A stretch of 64,000 nucleotides of DNA from Clostridium sporogenes (GTDB taxonomy: Bacteria; Bacillota; Clostridia; Clostridiales; Clostridiaceae), in NCBI RefSeq assembly GCF_001020205.1, contig NZ_CP011663.1, forward strand, positions 4,078,991 through 4,142,990, in the 5' to 3' direction. Both the position numbers and the translations under genes were made by a program. The notes below the pieces were generated by a model. It was not told where the DNA came from. It ran no database searches and was given only the letters and a program-made list of their open reading frames with translations. This document shows positions 44,305 through 52,248 of this stretch, piece after piece (the first letter of the stretch is position 1; every line of letters begins with the position of its first letter).

Positions 44305-45312
44305 TTATAATTCCCCACTTTTATTATTATCATATTTTCTAAAGGGATCTAATTTCCTAAAATCAAGCATTATATCCATTAGCCCTAAATAAATATAAAT
44401 AATATTTAGAGAACCCAAAACAGTGATAAAAAGAATAAAAATCAAAATTCCCTTGGAAATATTAAATTTATTTTTCATATAATATATGAAAACAGACACT
44501 CCATCAATTAAAAGCATTGTAAATAATAAATTGCTAGAAGTCATAAAGAGATAATCTCCTAATTCTATTCCTTTTCTTTTTAATATAACTCCTATAAGCA
44601 ATCCTATTGCCACTATAGTTACTATTCTTACATTAACATATATTTGAGATATATGTGGTAATGGTTTTACATTTTTATATCCTAACTTTATAAGTACTGT
44701 TCTTGTTATTGCATAGTTTAAAAAAGCTAACACGAAAGAAATTATTATTAAAGTTCCAGGTATCATTTTTAATATTAAATCCGGTTGTAGTAAATTAAGT
44801 TTTTGTTCCATTTGTTGTAGTTGTTCTTTAGGGACTCCAGCTTGAGAATAAAAATCCTTAGCTGATTCCATAGTATCTTTCATCATACTTATATTCTTAT
44901 TTATAAAATTCATTATTCCAGTTTTATTTACAAATAAAATTTGTATTAATATAATCATAATATTTGATAATAAAAAACCAGCTGCTAATATCATAATAGT
45001 CATAAAAATTGATTTTTGTTTTTTTATACAATAACCTAATAAAAATCCTATTGTGCCAAATGAAATAGTAATTATTACTGCTGTAATAGGATTGTTTATC
45101 ATAGCTGTTATTACACCTGTTACAAGTATAGCCCAGAGAGTAATCTTATAATCTTGTCTTAAGTATAAAACTGCTATAGGTATAGGTAATAAAAAAGTAA
45201 TAAAAATACTAAATATAGGGAAATACAAATTAAGCATTATAAGTATTATCATTAACGAAACTATAAGCCCTGCTTCAACCAAAGAATTAGTTTTGTTTTG
45301 TCTATTATACAT
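44305..45312 (-). CDS. DUF2232 (YybS-like) membrane protein
   Basis: A 335-residue integral membrane protein with about eight helices, of the DUF2232/YybS family found upstream of gdpP and rplI in Firmicutes. Function unknown; it is related in topology to ECF-transporter S components. I place the start at the ATG beginning MYNRQNK because GGAGG lies 5 bases upstream. A slightly earlier in-frame ATG overlaps the upstream stop codon and has no ribosome site. Confidence 0.85.
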   Translation of the reverse strand: MYNRQNKTNSLVEAGLIVSLMIILIMLNLYFPIFSIFITFLLPIPIAVLYLRQDYKITLWAILVTGVITAMINNPITAVIITISFGTIGFLLGYCIKKQKSIFMTIMILAAGFLLSNIMIILIQILFVNKTGIMNFINKNISMMKDTMESAKDFYSQAGVPKEQLQQMEQKLNLLQPDLILKMIPGTLIIISFVLAFLNYAITRTVLIKLGYKNVKPLPHISQIYVNVRIVTIVAIGLLIGVILKRKGIELGDYLFMTSSNLLFTMLLIDGVSVFIYYMKNKFNISKGILIFILFITVLGSLNIIYIYLGLMDIMLDFRKLDPFRKYDNNKSGEL

Positions 45313-45323
45313 ATGTTCCTCCA

Positions 45324-45641
45324 TTACTCTTTTTCTTTAAGATGATTATATAGTTTACTTAAATTTCTTCCATCCTTTTCTATGTCATCTTCTTCAATTA
45401 TGCCCACTTTTAACTTTTTCTTCACATTTTCATCAACTGCTATAAAAGAATATCCTAATTTTTCTCCTAATAAATATAGAACTATAATAGCACCTGATAT
45501 GCAATCTAGTATAGCTTCCTGTGCCACATTACTTCCTTTAGTTAAAAGTTTATAAAAATCTCCTATTATGCATAAAAGTTCTGCTTTTAAATCTTCTATT
45601 ATTTTTACACTATACATTATATTAAAATCATCTTTTTTCAT
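45324..45641 (-). CDS. MazG-like family protein
   Basis: A 105-residue, mostly helical protein of the MazG-like family (PF12643) common in clostridia. A central segment, EAILDCISGAIIVLYLLGEKLG, resembles the metal-binding helices of all-alpha NTP pyrophosphatases, but the usual EExxE motif is not complete. Activity is therefore uncertain. First gene of a run with DUF2232, gdpP, rplI, lonC and dnaB. Confidence 0.75.
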   Translation of the reverse strand: MKKDDFNIMYSVKIIEDLKAELLCIIGDFYKLLTKGSNVAQEAILDCISGAIIVLYLLGEKLGYSFIAVDENVKKKLKVGIIEEDDIEKDGRNLSKLYNHLKEKE

Positions 45642-45742
45642 ACCGCACTCATCCCCTTTTTAACCTATACTATTATTTTAGTTGTATTTCACTTTTTATG
45701 CAATAATACCTTATATTACTTATAAAATCAATGATATACAAA

Positions 45743-45772
45743 AAAACTGACTACAAATTCGTAGTCAGTTTT
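45743..45772 (-). terminator. Terminator of the rpsF-ssb-rpsR operon
   Basis: AAAACTGACTAC and GTAGTCAGTTTT form a perfect 12-bp stem with a 6-base loop, 15 bases after the rpsR stop, with T-rich sequence following on the minus strand. Confidence 0.85.
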
Positions 45773-45787
45773 ATGTAAATTTAAATA

Positions 45788-46030
45788 TTACTCTGTAGTA
45801 AATGGTAATAAAGCAATATTTCTTGCTCTTTTTATAGCTCTAGTTAATTCTCTTTGATGTTTAGCACAGTTTCCTGAAATTCTTCTTGGAAGAATTTTGC
45901 CTCTTTCTGTAACGAATTTTCTAAGCTTATTGATATCTTTGTAATCTATTGCTTCAGATTTTTCCATACAAAAAGTACAAACTTTTCTCTTAGCTCTTCT
46001 TTGTCTTCTTCCGCCTTCTCTTCCTGCCAT
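45788..46030 (-). CDS. rpsR: 30S ribosomal protein S18
   Basis: An 80-residue S18 with a basic N-terminus and a CTFCMEK segment (two Cys, zinc-type S18), then DYKDINKLRKFVTERGKILPRRISGNCAKHQRELTRAIKRARNIALLPF. It binds with S6 in the 30S platform. Third gene of the rpsF-ssb-rpsR operon. Confidence 0.98.
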   Translation of the reverse strand: MAGREGGRRQRRAKRKVCTFCMEKSEAIDYKDINKLRKFVTERGKILPRRISGNCAKHQRELTRAIKRARNIALLPFTTE

Positions 46031-46048
46031 AACTATCCCTCCTTTTCT

Positions 46049-46495
46049 TTAAAATGGGATGTCTCCATCATCCACTGGAATTATATCGTCGTCAAAACTG
46101 TTTCCATTTCCAAAGCCTTGGCCTGATTGGTAACTTGGTTCTGACCCATTATTATATGTTGAATCCGTTGTAGGCTTATTGCCCCACTCAAGAAATTTAA
46201 CTTCTTCAGCTATGACTTCTGTTACATATCTTCTTGTACCATCTTTAGCTTCATAGCTTCTTGTTTGAATTCTACCACTAACACCCATAAGTTTTCCTTT
46301 ACTCATATAATTAGCTGTAGATTCTGCTTGTTTTCCCCATACTACTATAGGGATGAAATCTGCTTCTCTCTGGCCATCTTTTGAAAACCTTCTATCTACA
46401 GCCAAAGTAAAGGTGGCAACTGCTGTCCCATTTCCTGGAGTAAATCTTAACTCAGGATCTTTGGTTAATCTACCTATTAAAACAACTTTATTCAA
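46049..46495 (-). CDS. ssb: Single-stranded DNA-binding protein
   Basis: A 148-residue SSB. The OB fold (1-105) starts MNKVVLIGRLTKDPELRFTPGNGTAVATFTLAVDRRF; a glycine-rich linker leads to the acidic C-terminal tip DDGDIPF, which docks replication proteins. It lies between rpsF and rpsR as in Bacillus. Confidence 0.98.
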   Translation of the reverse strand: MNKVVLIGRLTKDPELRFTPGNGTAVATFTLAVDRRFSKDGQREADFIPIVVWGKQAESTANYMSKGKLMGVSGRIQTRSYEAKDGTRRYVTEVIAEEVKFLEWGNKPTTDSTYNNGSEPSYQSGQGFGNGNSFDDDIIPVDDGDIPF

Positions 46496-46510
46496 AAAAA
46501 CACCACCCTA

Positions 46511-46795
46511 TTATTCTTGAGTTATTATCATGTGTCTTATAACAGAATCTGTTATTCTGAACACTCTATCTAACTCTTTTGGTAATTCTGTATCAGCTGT
46601 GAAGTTCATTAAAGTATAGTAACCTTCGCTAACTTTTTTAACTTCGTAAGCTAATTTTCTTTTACCCCATAGGTCAACATTGTCTACTGTTCCACCTGCA
46701 TTTTCGATTACACCTTTAAACTTTTCAACATTGGCTTTGTAACCTTCTTCATCTAATGCTGGGTTTAGTATAAATACAGTTTCGTACTTTCTCAT
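46511..46795 (-). CDS. rpsF: 30S ribosomal protein S6
   Basis: A 94-residue S6: MRKYETVFILNPALDEEGYKANVEKFKG and the VDLWGKRKLAYEVKK segment. ATG at 46795 is preferred over an in-frame GTG three codons upstream, because the AGGAGG ends at that GTG. The leader contains a stable hairpin that may bind the S6:S18 complex. Confidence 0.97.
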   Translation of the reverse strand: MRKYETVFILNPALDEEGYKANVEKFKGVIENAGGTVDNVDLWGKRKLAYEVKKVSEGYYTLMNFTADTELPKELDRVFRITDSVIRHMIITQE

Positions 46796-46808
46796 TATAT
46801 TCACCTCC

Positions 46809-46847
46809 TCCCCACGGACTAACGGCTGTACTTTGTACAGCAGGGAT
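46809..46847 (-). promoter_or_regulatory. Structured rpsF leader, candidate S6:S18 autoregulatory element
   Basis: On the minus strand ATCCC near the 5' side can pair with GGGGA adjoining the ribosome site. It encloses a perfect 7-bp hairpin (46825-46831 with 46835-46841, loop AAA) and a CCGTTAGTCCG loop. This layout is reminiscent of S6:S18 leader motifs. No alignment was possible, so the assignment is tentative. Confidence 0.4.
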
Positions 46848-46900
46848 CTTATCGTACATCAAATAATTTTATCATATAAACTATTATAAATCAATATTTT

Positions 46901-48049
46901 TTATAACATTTCTATAAATGCTGCTATTCTTGTTTTTAATTGGCCTATATCAGTTTGAGAATAATCTGTTTCTATACTCATATATGGTACATCTTTTTCA
47001 TTATTTACAAATTCTTTTACAGATTGAGTTTCCACACTGTAGGTATGACAGGCCTGTAATATTACATCTACAACTCCGTCAACCTTATAATCATCTATTA
47101 ATTCTGATAATAAATTTAATCTATTAGTATTAGGACTCATACATGAACACCCTATAGCTAAATACTTTTCTGTTATTGCATCTATAGGATTTTTTTCTTC
47201 ATCTACCAATTTCTCTATTTCTTTAACACCACTACAGTTTTCAAATACTACAACATTTCCACCATTTTCTTCAATTAACCTTATTATTTTCTCTGTTCCC
47301 TCTCCCATAGGACATCCTGTTACTAATATTCTTTTTACCTCTTTAGATACTTTTCTTTCGCCTTTTTCATATTTAACTTTTGCATCTTTTATCATGGATT
47401 TTAAAGATTTTATTTCTTCTTCTTTATCCCATTTAAAACTAGCTCCATTTAAAACCTTCATTATTTCAAGTCCTGTTACTGGTGGTGGACACATTTTCCC
47501 TAATTCATAGAATTCTCTAAGGGCTTGTCTTTCTTTATTTTTCAATTTTATCATTTCTCTTATGTTCTCTTCAGTTATTTCTACATTAAACTCTTTTTCT
47601 AATCTTTCTTTTAATCTTACTATTTCATTTCTCCATAGATTATAAGCATCTTCTCCTGTGCTTATTTGAGGCAATTGCATAACATGGACTGGTCTTATAT
47701 CATTTAAATACTCATACATTTTTTTCTTTCCATCACAAGTAGTTTCTCCAACTATTAAATCTGAAAAATAAGTATATGGACACTTTTCAGTTATAGCAAA
47801 TCCATATGAAGCCTTTATAAGAGGACATAAATTCCTTGGCAATACCTTTTCAGCCTCTGGTATAGCTTCATCATTTTTACCACATAAAGCTACTACAGTT
47901 GCCCCTGATGCAGATATTATCTCCCATGGAGTATATGTACAAAATACACCTACAACTTTTTTCCCTTCATCCTTTAGATTTTTTACAGTTATAAATCCAT
48001 TTCTTCTTGCTTCACTAAACTCATCAAATTTTGCTGGTAAATTATTCAT
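46901..48049 (-). CDS. Double-cubane-cluster-containing anaerobic reductase, copy 2
   Basis: A 382-residue protein of the 2-hydroxyacyl-CoA dehydratase D-component fold, the stand-alone double-cubane-cluster group. Conserved cysteines: C37 (FCTYTPWEIISASGA), C56, C75 (PRNLCPLIK), C90 (EKCPYTYFSD) and C105 (GETTCDGKKKMYE), with later CSCMSPN and QACHTY segments. Related proteins hold an [Fe8S9] double cubane and, given electrons from an ATP-driven activator, reduce small molecules such as acetylene; the natural substrate is unknown. No activator gene is adjacent. It is a tandem paralogue of the next gene upstream, 36 bases away. Confidence 0.85.
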   Translation of the reverse strand: MNNLPAKFDEFSEARRNGFITVKNLKDEGKKVVGVFCTYTPWEIISASGATVVALCGKNDEAIPEAEKVLPRNLCPLIKASYGFAITEKCPYTYFSDLIVGETTCDGKKKMYEYLNDIRPVHVMQLPQISTGEDAYNLWRNEIVRLKERLEKEFNVEITEENIREMIKLKNKERQALREFYELGKMCPPPVTGLEIMKVLNGASFKWDKEEEIKSLKSMIKDAKVKYEKGERKVSKEVKRILVTGCPMGEGTEKIIRLIEENGGNVVVFENCSGVKEIEKLVDEEKNPIDAITEKYLAIGCSCMSPNTNRLNLLSELIDDYKVDGVVDVILQACHTYSVETQSVKEFVNNEKDVPYMSIETDYSQTDIGQLKTRIAAFIEML

Positions 48050-48085
48050 TATAAATTCCCCCTAATTAATTTTTTATTTTTAACT

Positions 48086-49234
48086 TTATAATATTTCTAT
48101 AAAAGCAGCTAATCTAGTTTTTAACTGTCCTATATCTTTTTGTGAGTAATCTGTTTCTATACTAATATAAGGTATGTTTTTTTCTTTAGTAACAAATTCT
48201 TTTATTGTAGTAGTTTCTATATTATAAGTATGGCATGCTTGTAATATAACATCTACTACTCCATCTATCTTATAATCATTTATAATTTCTGATATTAAAT
48301 CTATTCTTTTCTTATTAGGACTCATACAAGAACAAGCTATATTTAAATATTTTTCAGTTAAAGCATCTATAGGTTCTTTACTTTCGTCCACTAAATAATT
48401 TAAATTTTTAGCTCCACCACAATTTTCATAGGCTACCACTACGCCTCCATTTTCTTCTATAGTATTTATTATTTTATCTGTAGCTTCTCCCAATGGGCAT
48501 CCTGTTACTAATATCCTTTTTGAATCTTTAATAACATTAGTTTTTCCCATTTCATATTGCTTTTTTACTTCCTCTACGATATTATCTATACTTCTTACTT
48601 GATCTTCTTTATCCCACGTAAATCCTGCTCCTCTTAATACTTTTAAAATTTCCATACCTGTTAAAGGTGGAGGATTTAACCTTCCTAATTCATAAAAATT
48701 TCTTAGAGATTGTCTTTCTTTATTTTTGATTTTTATCATTTCTCTTATTTTTTCTTCAGTTATTTCTACATTAAATTCTTTTTCTAAAAATTTTTTTAAT
48801 TTTATAACTTCATTTCTCCATAGTTTAAATGCATCTTCTGTATTTTGTGTTTGTGGTAACTGCATTATATGTACTCTCTTCATTTTACTTAATAACTCAT
48901 ACATTTTTTTCTTTCCATCACAAGTAGTTTCCCCTATAACCACATCAGAAAAATACATATAAGGACATTTTTCAGTTAATGCAAAACCATAAGAAGACTT
49001 TATAAGTGGGCATAAATTTCTTGGTAAATGTTTTTCTGCATCTTCTATAGGTTCTTCACTAGTTCCACAAAGACCTACAGGTATAGCGCCTGATGCCGCT
49101 ATTATTTCCCAAGGAGTATATGCACAAAATTCACCTGCGATTTTATATCCACTATCCTTTAATTCTTTTATTTTTATAAACCCTTTTCTCCTCGCTTCAC
49201 CAAATTTATCTATATTTTTAGGCAACTGATTCAT
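48086..49234 (-). CDS. Double-cubane-cluster-containing anaerobic reductase, copy 1
   Basis: A 382-residue protein, collinear with its downstream neighbour, with the same five N-terminal cysteine positions (37, 56, 75, 90, 105) and the same CSCMSPN and QACHTY motifs. It differs by lacking the Cys in the GRLNPPP segment, where the neighbour has GKMCPPP. Promoter-proximal member of the pair. A 14-bp perfect hairpin lies 28 bases upstream of the ATG, and its GCTCC arm can also pair with this gene's GGAGC ribosome site. Confidence 0.85.
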   Translation of the reverse strand: MNQLPKNIDKFGEARRKGFIKIKELKDSGYKIAGEFCAYTPWEIIAASGAIPVGLCGTSEEPIEDAEKHLPRNLCPLIKSSYGFALTEKCPYMYFSDVVIGETTCDGKKKMYELLSKMKRVHIMQLPQTQNTEDAFKLWRNEVIKLKKFLEKEFNVEITEEKIREMIKIKNKERQSLRNFYELGRLNPPPLTGMEILKVLRGAGFTWDKEDQVRSIDNIVEEVKKQYEMGKTNVIKDSKRILVTGCPLGEATDKIINTIEENGGVVVAYENCGGAKNLNYLVDESKEPIDALTEKYLNIACSCMSPNKKRIDLISEIINDYKIDGVVDVILQACHTYNIETTTIKEFVTKEKNIPYISIETDYSQKDIGQLKTRLAAFIEIL

Positions 49235-49261
49235 AATATCACTGCTCCTAATTTTAATTTT

Positions 49262-49299
49262 ATAAAAGCTCCAAGGAAAATTATTCTTGGAGCTTTTAT
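49262..49299 (-). promoter_or_regulatory. Leader hairpin upstream of the double-cubane reductase pair
   Basis: Perfect 14-bp inverted repeat (49262-49275 with 49286-49299), terminator-like but with only a short T-run, placed between a promoter-sized AT-rich region and the first reductase gene. No protein gene precedes it for 290 bases, so it is more likely a leader element or attenuator than a gene-end terminator. Confidence 0.5.
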
Positions 49300-49499
49300 A
49301 TTTACATTTTTATTAAAGACTTACTCCATCATAATATAATTATAAATAGAATATCTAAAACCAAAATAATAATATTTCCTAATTAATTTATTCTTAGCAC
49401 CATTTTTATGATAACATATATATTTTTCTACAGTTATTTATAATATTTATAGACAAAAAAATATATATAAATAAAAATTATAGATTCCTATTTATACAT

Positions 49500-49531
49500 A
49501 AAAAAAACTATTGATATTACTCTATCAATAG
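49500..49531 (-). terminator. Terminator after the DUF951 gene
   Basis: CTATTGATA and TATCAATAG form a 9-bp stem with a 6-base loop, followed on the minus strand by a run of seven T. Confidence 0.8.
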
Positions 49532-49555
49532 CTAATTAAAAAAACTAATATTAAA

Positions 49556-49753
49556 TTAATCTTTTTGTTTATGTTCTAATACATTTTTTAATCTTTTTTC
49601 GAAGGTGCTTCTTGGTATCATTATTATTCTACTACAGCCTAAACATTTTATTTTTATATCTGCACCCATTCTTATTATTTCCCACCTATTACTACCGCAA
49701 GGATGAGATTTCTTCATTTCCACTATGTCTCCTAAATCAAAGGTCTTAGTCAT
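49556..49753 (-). CDS. DUF951 domain protein
   Basis: A 65-residue protein of the DUF951 family: DIVEMKKSHPCGSNRWEIIRMGADIKIKCLGCSRIIMIPRSTFEKR. Conserved Cys residues (HPCG and CLGC) suggest zinc binding. Function unknown. It lies 15 bases downstream of the mscS-like gene in the same run. Confidence 0.88.
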   Translation of the reverse strand: MTKTFDLGDIVEMKKSHPCGSNRWEIIRMGADIKIKCLGCSRIIMIPRSTFEKRLKNVLEHKQKD

Positions 49754-49768
49754 AATTAATCTCTCCTT

Positions 49769-50638
49769 CTATTTTATAATTTGAAATTTATTATAAGGTA
49801 TTTCTATATTTTCGTTTTTTAATTCTATTAATATTCTTTTTCTCAATTCAATTTCTGCAGTCCATTGATTCATTGGAGTTGTTCTTCCATATACAACTAT
49901 ACTTATTCCATTGTTGCCCAATGAAGTTATTCCATATACTGCTGGTTGTTCTACTACTATGTCTTTTCTTTCTTTTGCATACTCTAAACATACTTTATTA
50001 ATTGTATTTATTGCTTCTTCTATATCTACTTCATAAGCTACATTAATTTCTATCTTAAATCTTATATTATTTTTAGCATGATTAGTTACTTTATTTATTA
50101 AACCATTAGGTATTATATGAAGATCTCCATTAAAATCTTTTAATTTAGTTACTCTAAGTTCTATGGTATCAACTATACCAGATTTATCTTCTACAGTTAT
50201 ATAATCGCCTACTGAAAATTGATCTTCAAATAATATAAAAAATCCACTTATTACATCCTTTATAAGATCTTTTGCTCCTAAACCTATAGCTGCACCACCA
50301 AGTCCTGCAAATATGGAACCTATCCTTCCAAATAAAATTTCTATTATAGCGAAGATACCTACAAAATAAACTGTATATCTTAATATACTATTTAATATAG
50401 TTCCTACAGTGGTAGCTTTTTTATCATCTAATGAAAATTTTAAAGTTTTTTGCTTTTTAACAAATCTATTTATTATTTTATTACCTATTTTTATAGATAA
50501 GTACATTATTGCACATATAATTGCTATTTTAATAACTACTGATATAAAATTATATATGGAATCTGCCTCTATCGGTAAGTTTCCTATTTTTATTCCGCCT
50601 TTTGATAAATCAAAATCAAAGTTAAATGATGATTTCAT
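49769..50638 (-). CDS. Small-conductance mechanosensitive channel (MscS family)
   Basis: A 289-residue channel. Three membrane helices (about 30-55, 75-100, 105-130), the last being the pore-lining glycine/alanine-rich FAGLGGAAIGLGAKDLIKDVISG, are followed by a soluble beta domain with IIPNGLINKVTNHAKNN. It releases solutes under hypo-osmotic shock. It is translated just after the DUF3343 gene and before DUF951. Confidence 0.9.
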   Translation of the reverse strand: MKSSFNFDFDLSKGGIKIGNLPIEADSIYNFISVVIKIAIICAIMYLSIKIGNKIINRFVKKQKTLKFSLDDKKATTVGTILNSILRYTVYFVGIFAIIEILFGRIGSIFAGLGGAAIGLGAKDLIKDVISGFFILFEDQFSVGDYITVEDKSGIVDTIELRVTKLKDFNGDLHIIPNGLINKVTNHAKNNIRFKIEINVAYEVDIEEAINTINKVCLEYAKERKDIVVEQPAVYGITSLGNNGISIVVYGRTTPMNQWTAEIELRKRILIELKNENIEIPYNKFQIIK

Positions 50639-50644
50639 AAAATA

Positions 50645-50890
50645 TTACATGACTAACTGGTAGTCTTTACCCTCCTTTAAATATACATTTTTAATATTTA
50701 TTTCTTTGCTTTCTATTACTTTTTTTACATTTTCATAATCTTGCTCATCGATTCTTATGCTTATACCACAACTTTTAGTTATATATGTTGGTGTAGGAAT
50801 TATAATAAGTTTTATTCCTTTTTCTTTTAAAACACTTTCCCCATCCATTGCTGTGTGAGTATTTTCAAATGTTATTACATAATTTTTCAT
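50645..50890 (-). CDS. DUF3343 protein (putative Se/S carrier-like)
   Basis: An 81-residue protein: MKNYVITFENTHTAMDGESVLKEKGIKLIIIPTPTYITKSCGISIRI, with the single Cys in the SCGISI motif that defines DUF3343 (putative Se/S carrier-like). The fold is TusA-like in size and arrangement. The start is the ATG after AGGTGAT; an earlier in-frame ATG lacks a ribosome site. It is divergent from the class V aminotransferase, a likely sulfur or selenium mobilising enzyme, so the pair may act together. Confidence 0.82.
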   Translation of the reverse strand: MKNYVITFENTHTAMDGESVLKEKGIKLIIIPTPTYITKSCGISIRIDEQDYENVKKVIESKEINIKNVYLKEGKDYQLVM

Positions 50891-51080
50891 AAATTTATCA
50901 CCTATCCATTTATTCTTATTCATTTTACAATATAATTATAAAACTTTATTGGAACATATACAATTATATAACTTTAGTTTATAATTATATATAAATATTT
51001 TCATAATTAATGTAATTTTAAATATTATTAACAAATATTTAATATTTATTTGGATATATTATTCAATAGGAGGTTTTTAA

Positions 51081-52235
51081 ATGAAAATTTATTTAGATAA
51101 TGCCGCTACTACTTATCCAAAACCAGAGAAAGTCTATTCTTCTATATTAAACTATATGAAAAATGTTGGTGCCAGTCCTGGTAGAGGTGGATACGAAAAT
51201 GCTCTTACAGGGGATAGAATGGTTTACAAATGTAGACAATCTTTAATAAATCTATTTAATTTTAATAAAATAGAAAATGTAATATTTACATCTAATATTA
51301 CAGCATCATTAAATATATTAATAAAATCTATTGTAAAGGATGATTGGCATGTAATAACTTCTTCAATGGATCATAATTCTGTAATCAGACCTTTAGTTTC
51401 ATTAGAAAAATCCAATAAAATTGAACTAGATATATTGAATTGTTCAGAAGAAGGCTTAATAAATGTTGAAGATTTTAAAAATACAATAAAAGATAACACA
51501 AAATTAGTTGTATTGTCTCATGCATCAAACATTGTTGGAACAATACAACCTTTAGAAGCTATAGGTAACATATGTAAAGAAAAAGGAATTTATTTTATCA
51601 TAGATTCTGCCCAAACTGCTGGTGTTCTACCTCTAGATTTTCAAAATTTAAACTGTAATGCATTAGCTTTTACAGGACACAAAGCTTTATTGGGGCCTCA
51701 AGGCATAGGCGGCTTCATAATCGATGATAAATTAAATAATATTGCTACTAACTTTATAGAAGGTGGTACAGGTAGTTTATCTGAAAGTACATTGCAACCA
51801 GATTTTCTTCCTGATAAATTTGAAAGTGGTACTATGAATACTCCTGGAATTGCTGGACTTTTAGCTGGTATTGAATACATAAATGAAGAGGGGTTAAATA
51901 CTATAAAAGAAAGAGAAGAATATCTCTCTAGAGAATTTATAAATGGCTTATTAAATATAGACTCTATTAAAGTTTATGGTCCTTTAGATGCATCCTTAAG
52001 AACTGCAACACTATCTATTAATTCATCAAAAATTGATAATTCTGAACTAGGATTTTTATTAGATAGCGAGTTTGGCATAATGGTAAGAACAGGCCTTCAT
52101 TGTGCACCTTTAGCACATAAAACTATAGGCTCATTCCCTCAAGGTACACTAAGATTCAGCTTTGGTGCATTTAATGATATTAAAGATATTAATTACGCTC
52201 TATACGCTTTAAATAGTATACTTAGTAGGATGTGA
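51081..52235 (+). CDS. Cysteine desulfurase family protein (class V aminotransferase, EF2568-like)
   Basis: A 384-residue PLP enzyme. It starts MKIYLDNAATTYPKPEKVY. The PLP lysine is in FTGHKALLGPQGIGGF near 208, and the active-site cysteine region near the C-terminus reads MVRTGLHCAPLAHKTIGS. This is the desulfurase subgroup without a scaffold partner that often neighbours DUF3343 and selenium-metabolism genes. Cysteine or selenocysteine is the probable substrate. AGGAGG precedes the ATG. It is followed by a ytvI-like gene. Confidence 0.85.
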   Translation: MKIYLDNAATTYPKPEKVYSSILNYMKNVGASPGRGGYENALTGDRMVYKCRQSLINLFNFNKIENVIFTSNITASLNILIKSIVKDDWHVITSSMDHNSVIRPLVSLEKSNKIELDILNCSEEGLINVEDFKNTIKDNTKLVVLSHASNIVGTIQPLEAIGNICKEKGIYFIIDSAQTAGVLPLDFQNLNCNALAFTGHKALLGPQGIGGFIIDDKLNNIATNFIEGGTGSLSESTLQPDFLPDKFESGTMNTPGIAGLLAGIEYINEEGLNTIKEREEYLSREFINGLLNIDSIKVYGPLDASLRTATLSINSSKIDNSELGFLLDSEFGIMVRTGLHCAPLAHKTIGSFPQGTLRFSFGAFNDIKDINYALYALNSILSRM

Positions 52236-52248
52236 TTTGTAAAATAAA

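Larger units (their letters stand above)
49235..49555. other. Gene-free stretch upstream of the reductase pair
   Basis: About 320 bases with no credible ORF. It holds the DUF951 terminator at the right, the 14-bp leader hairpin at the left and AT-rich sequence between them where the reductase promoter should lie. Confidence 0.6.
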
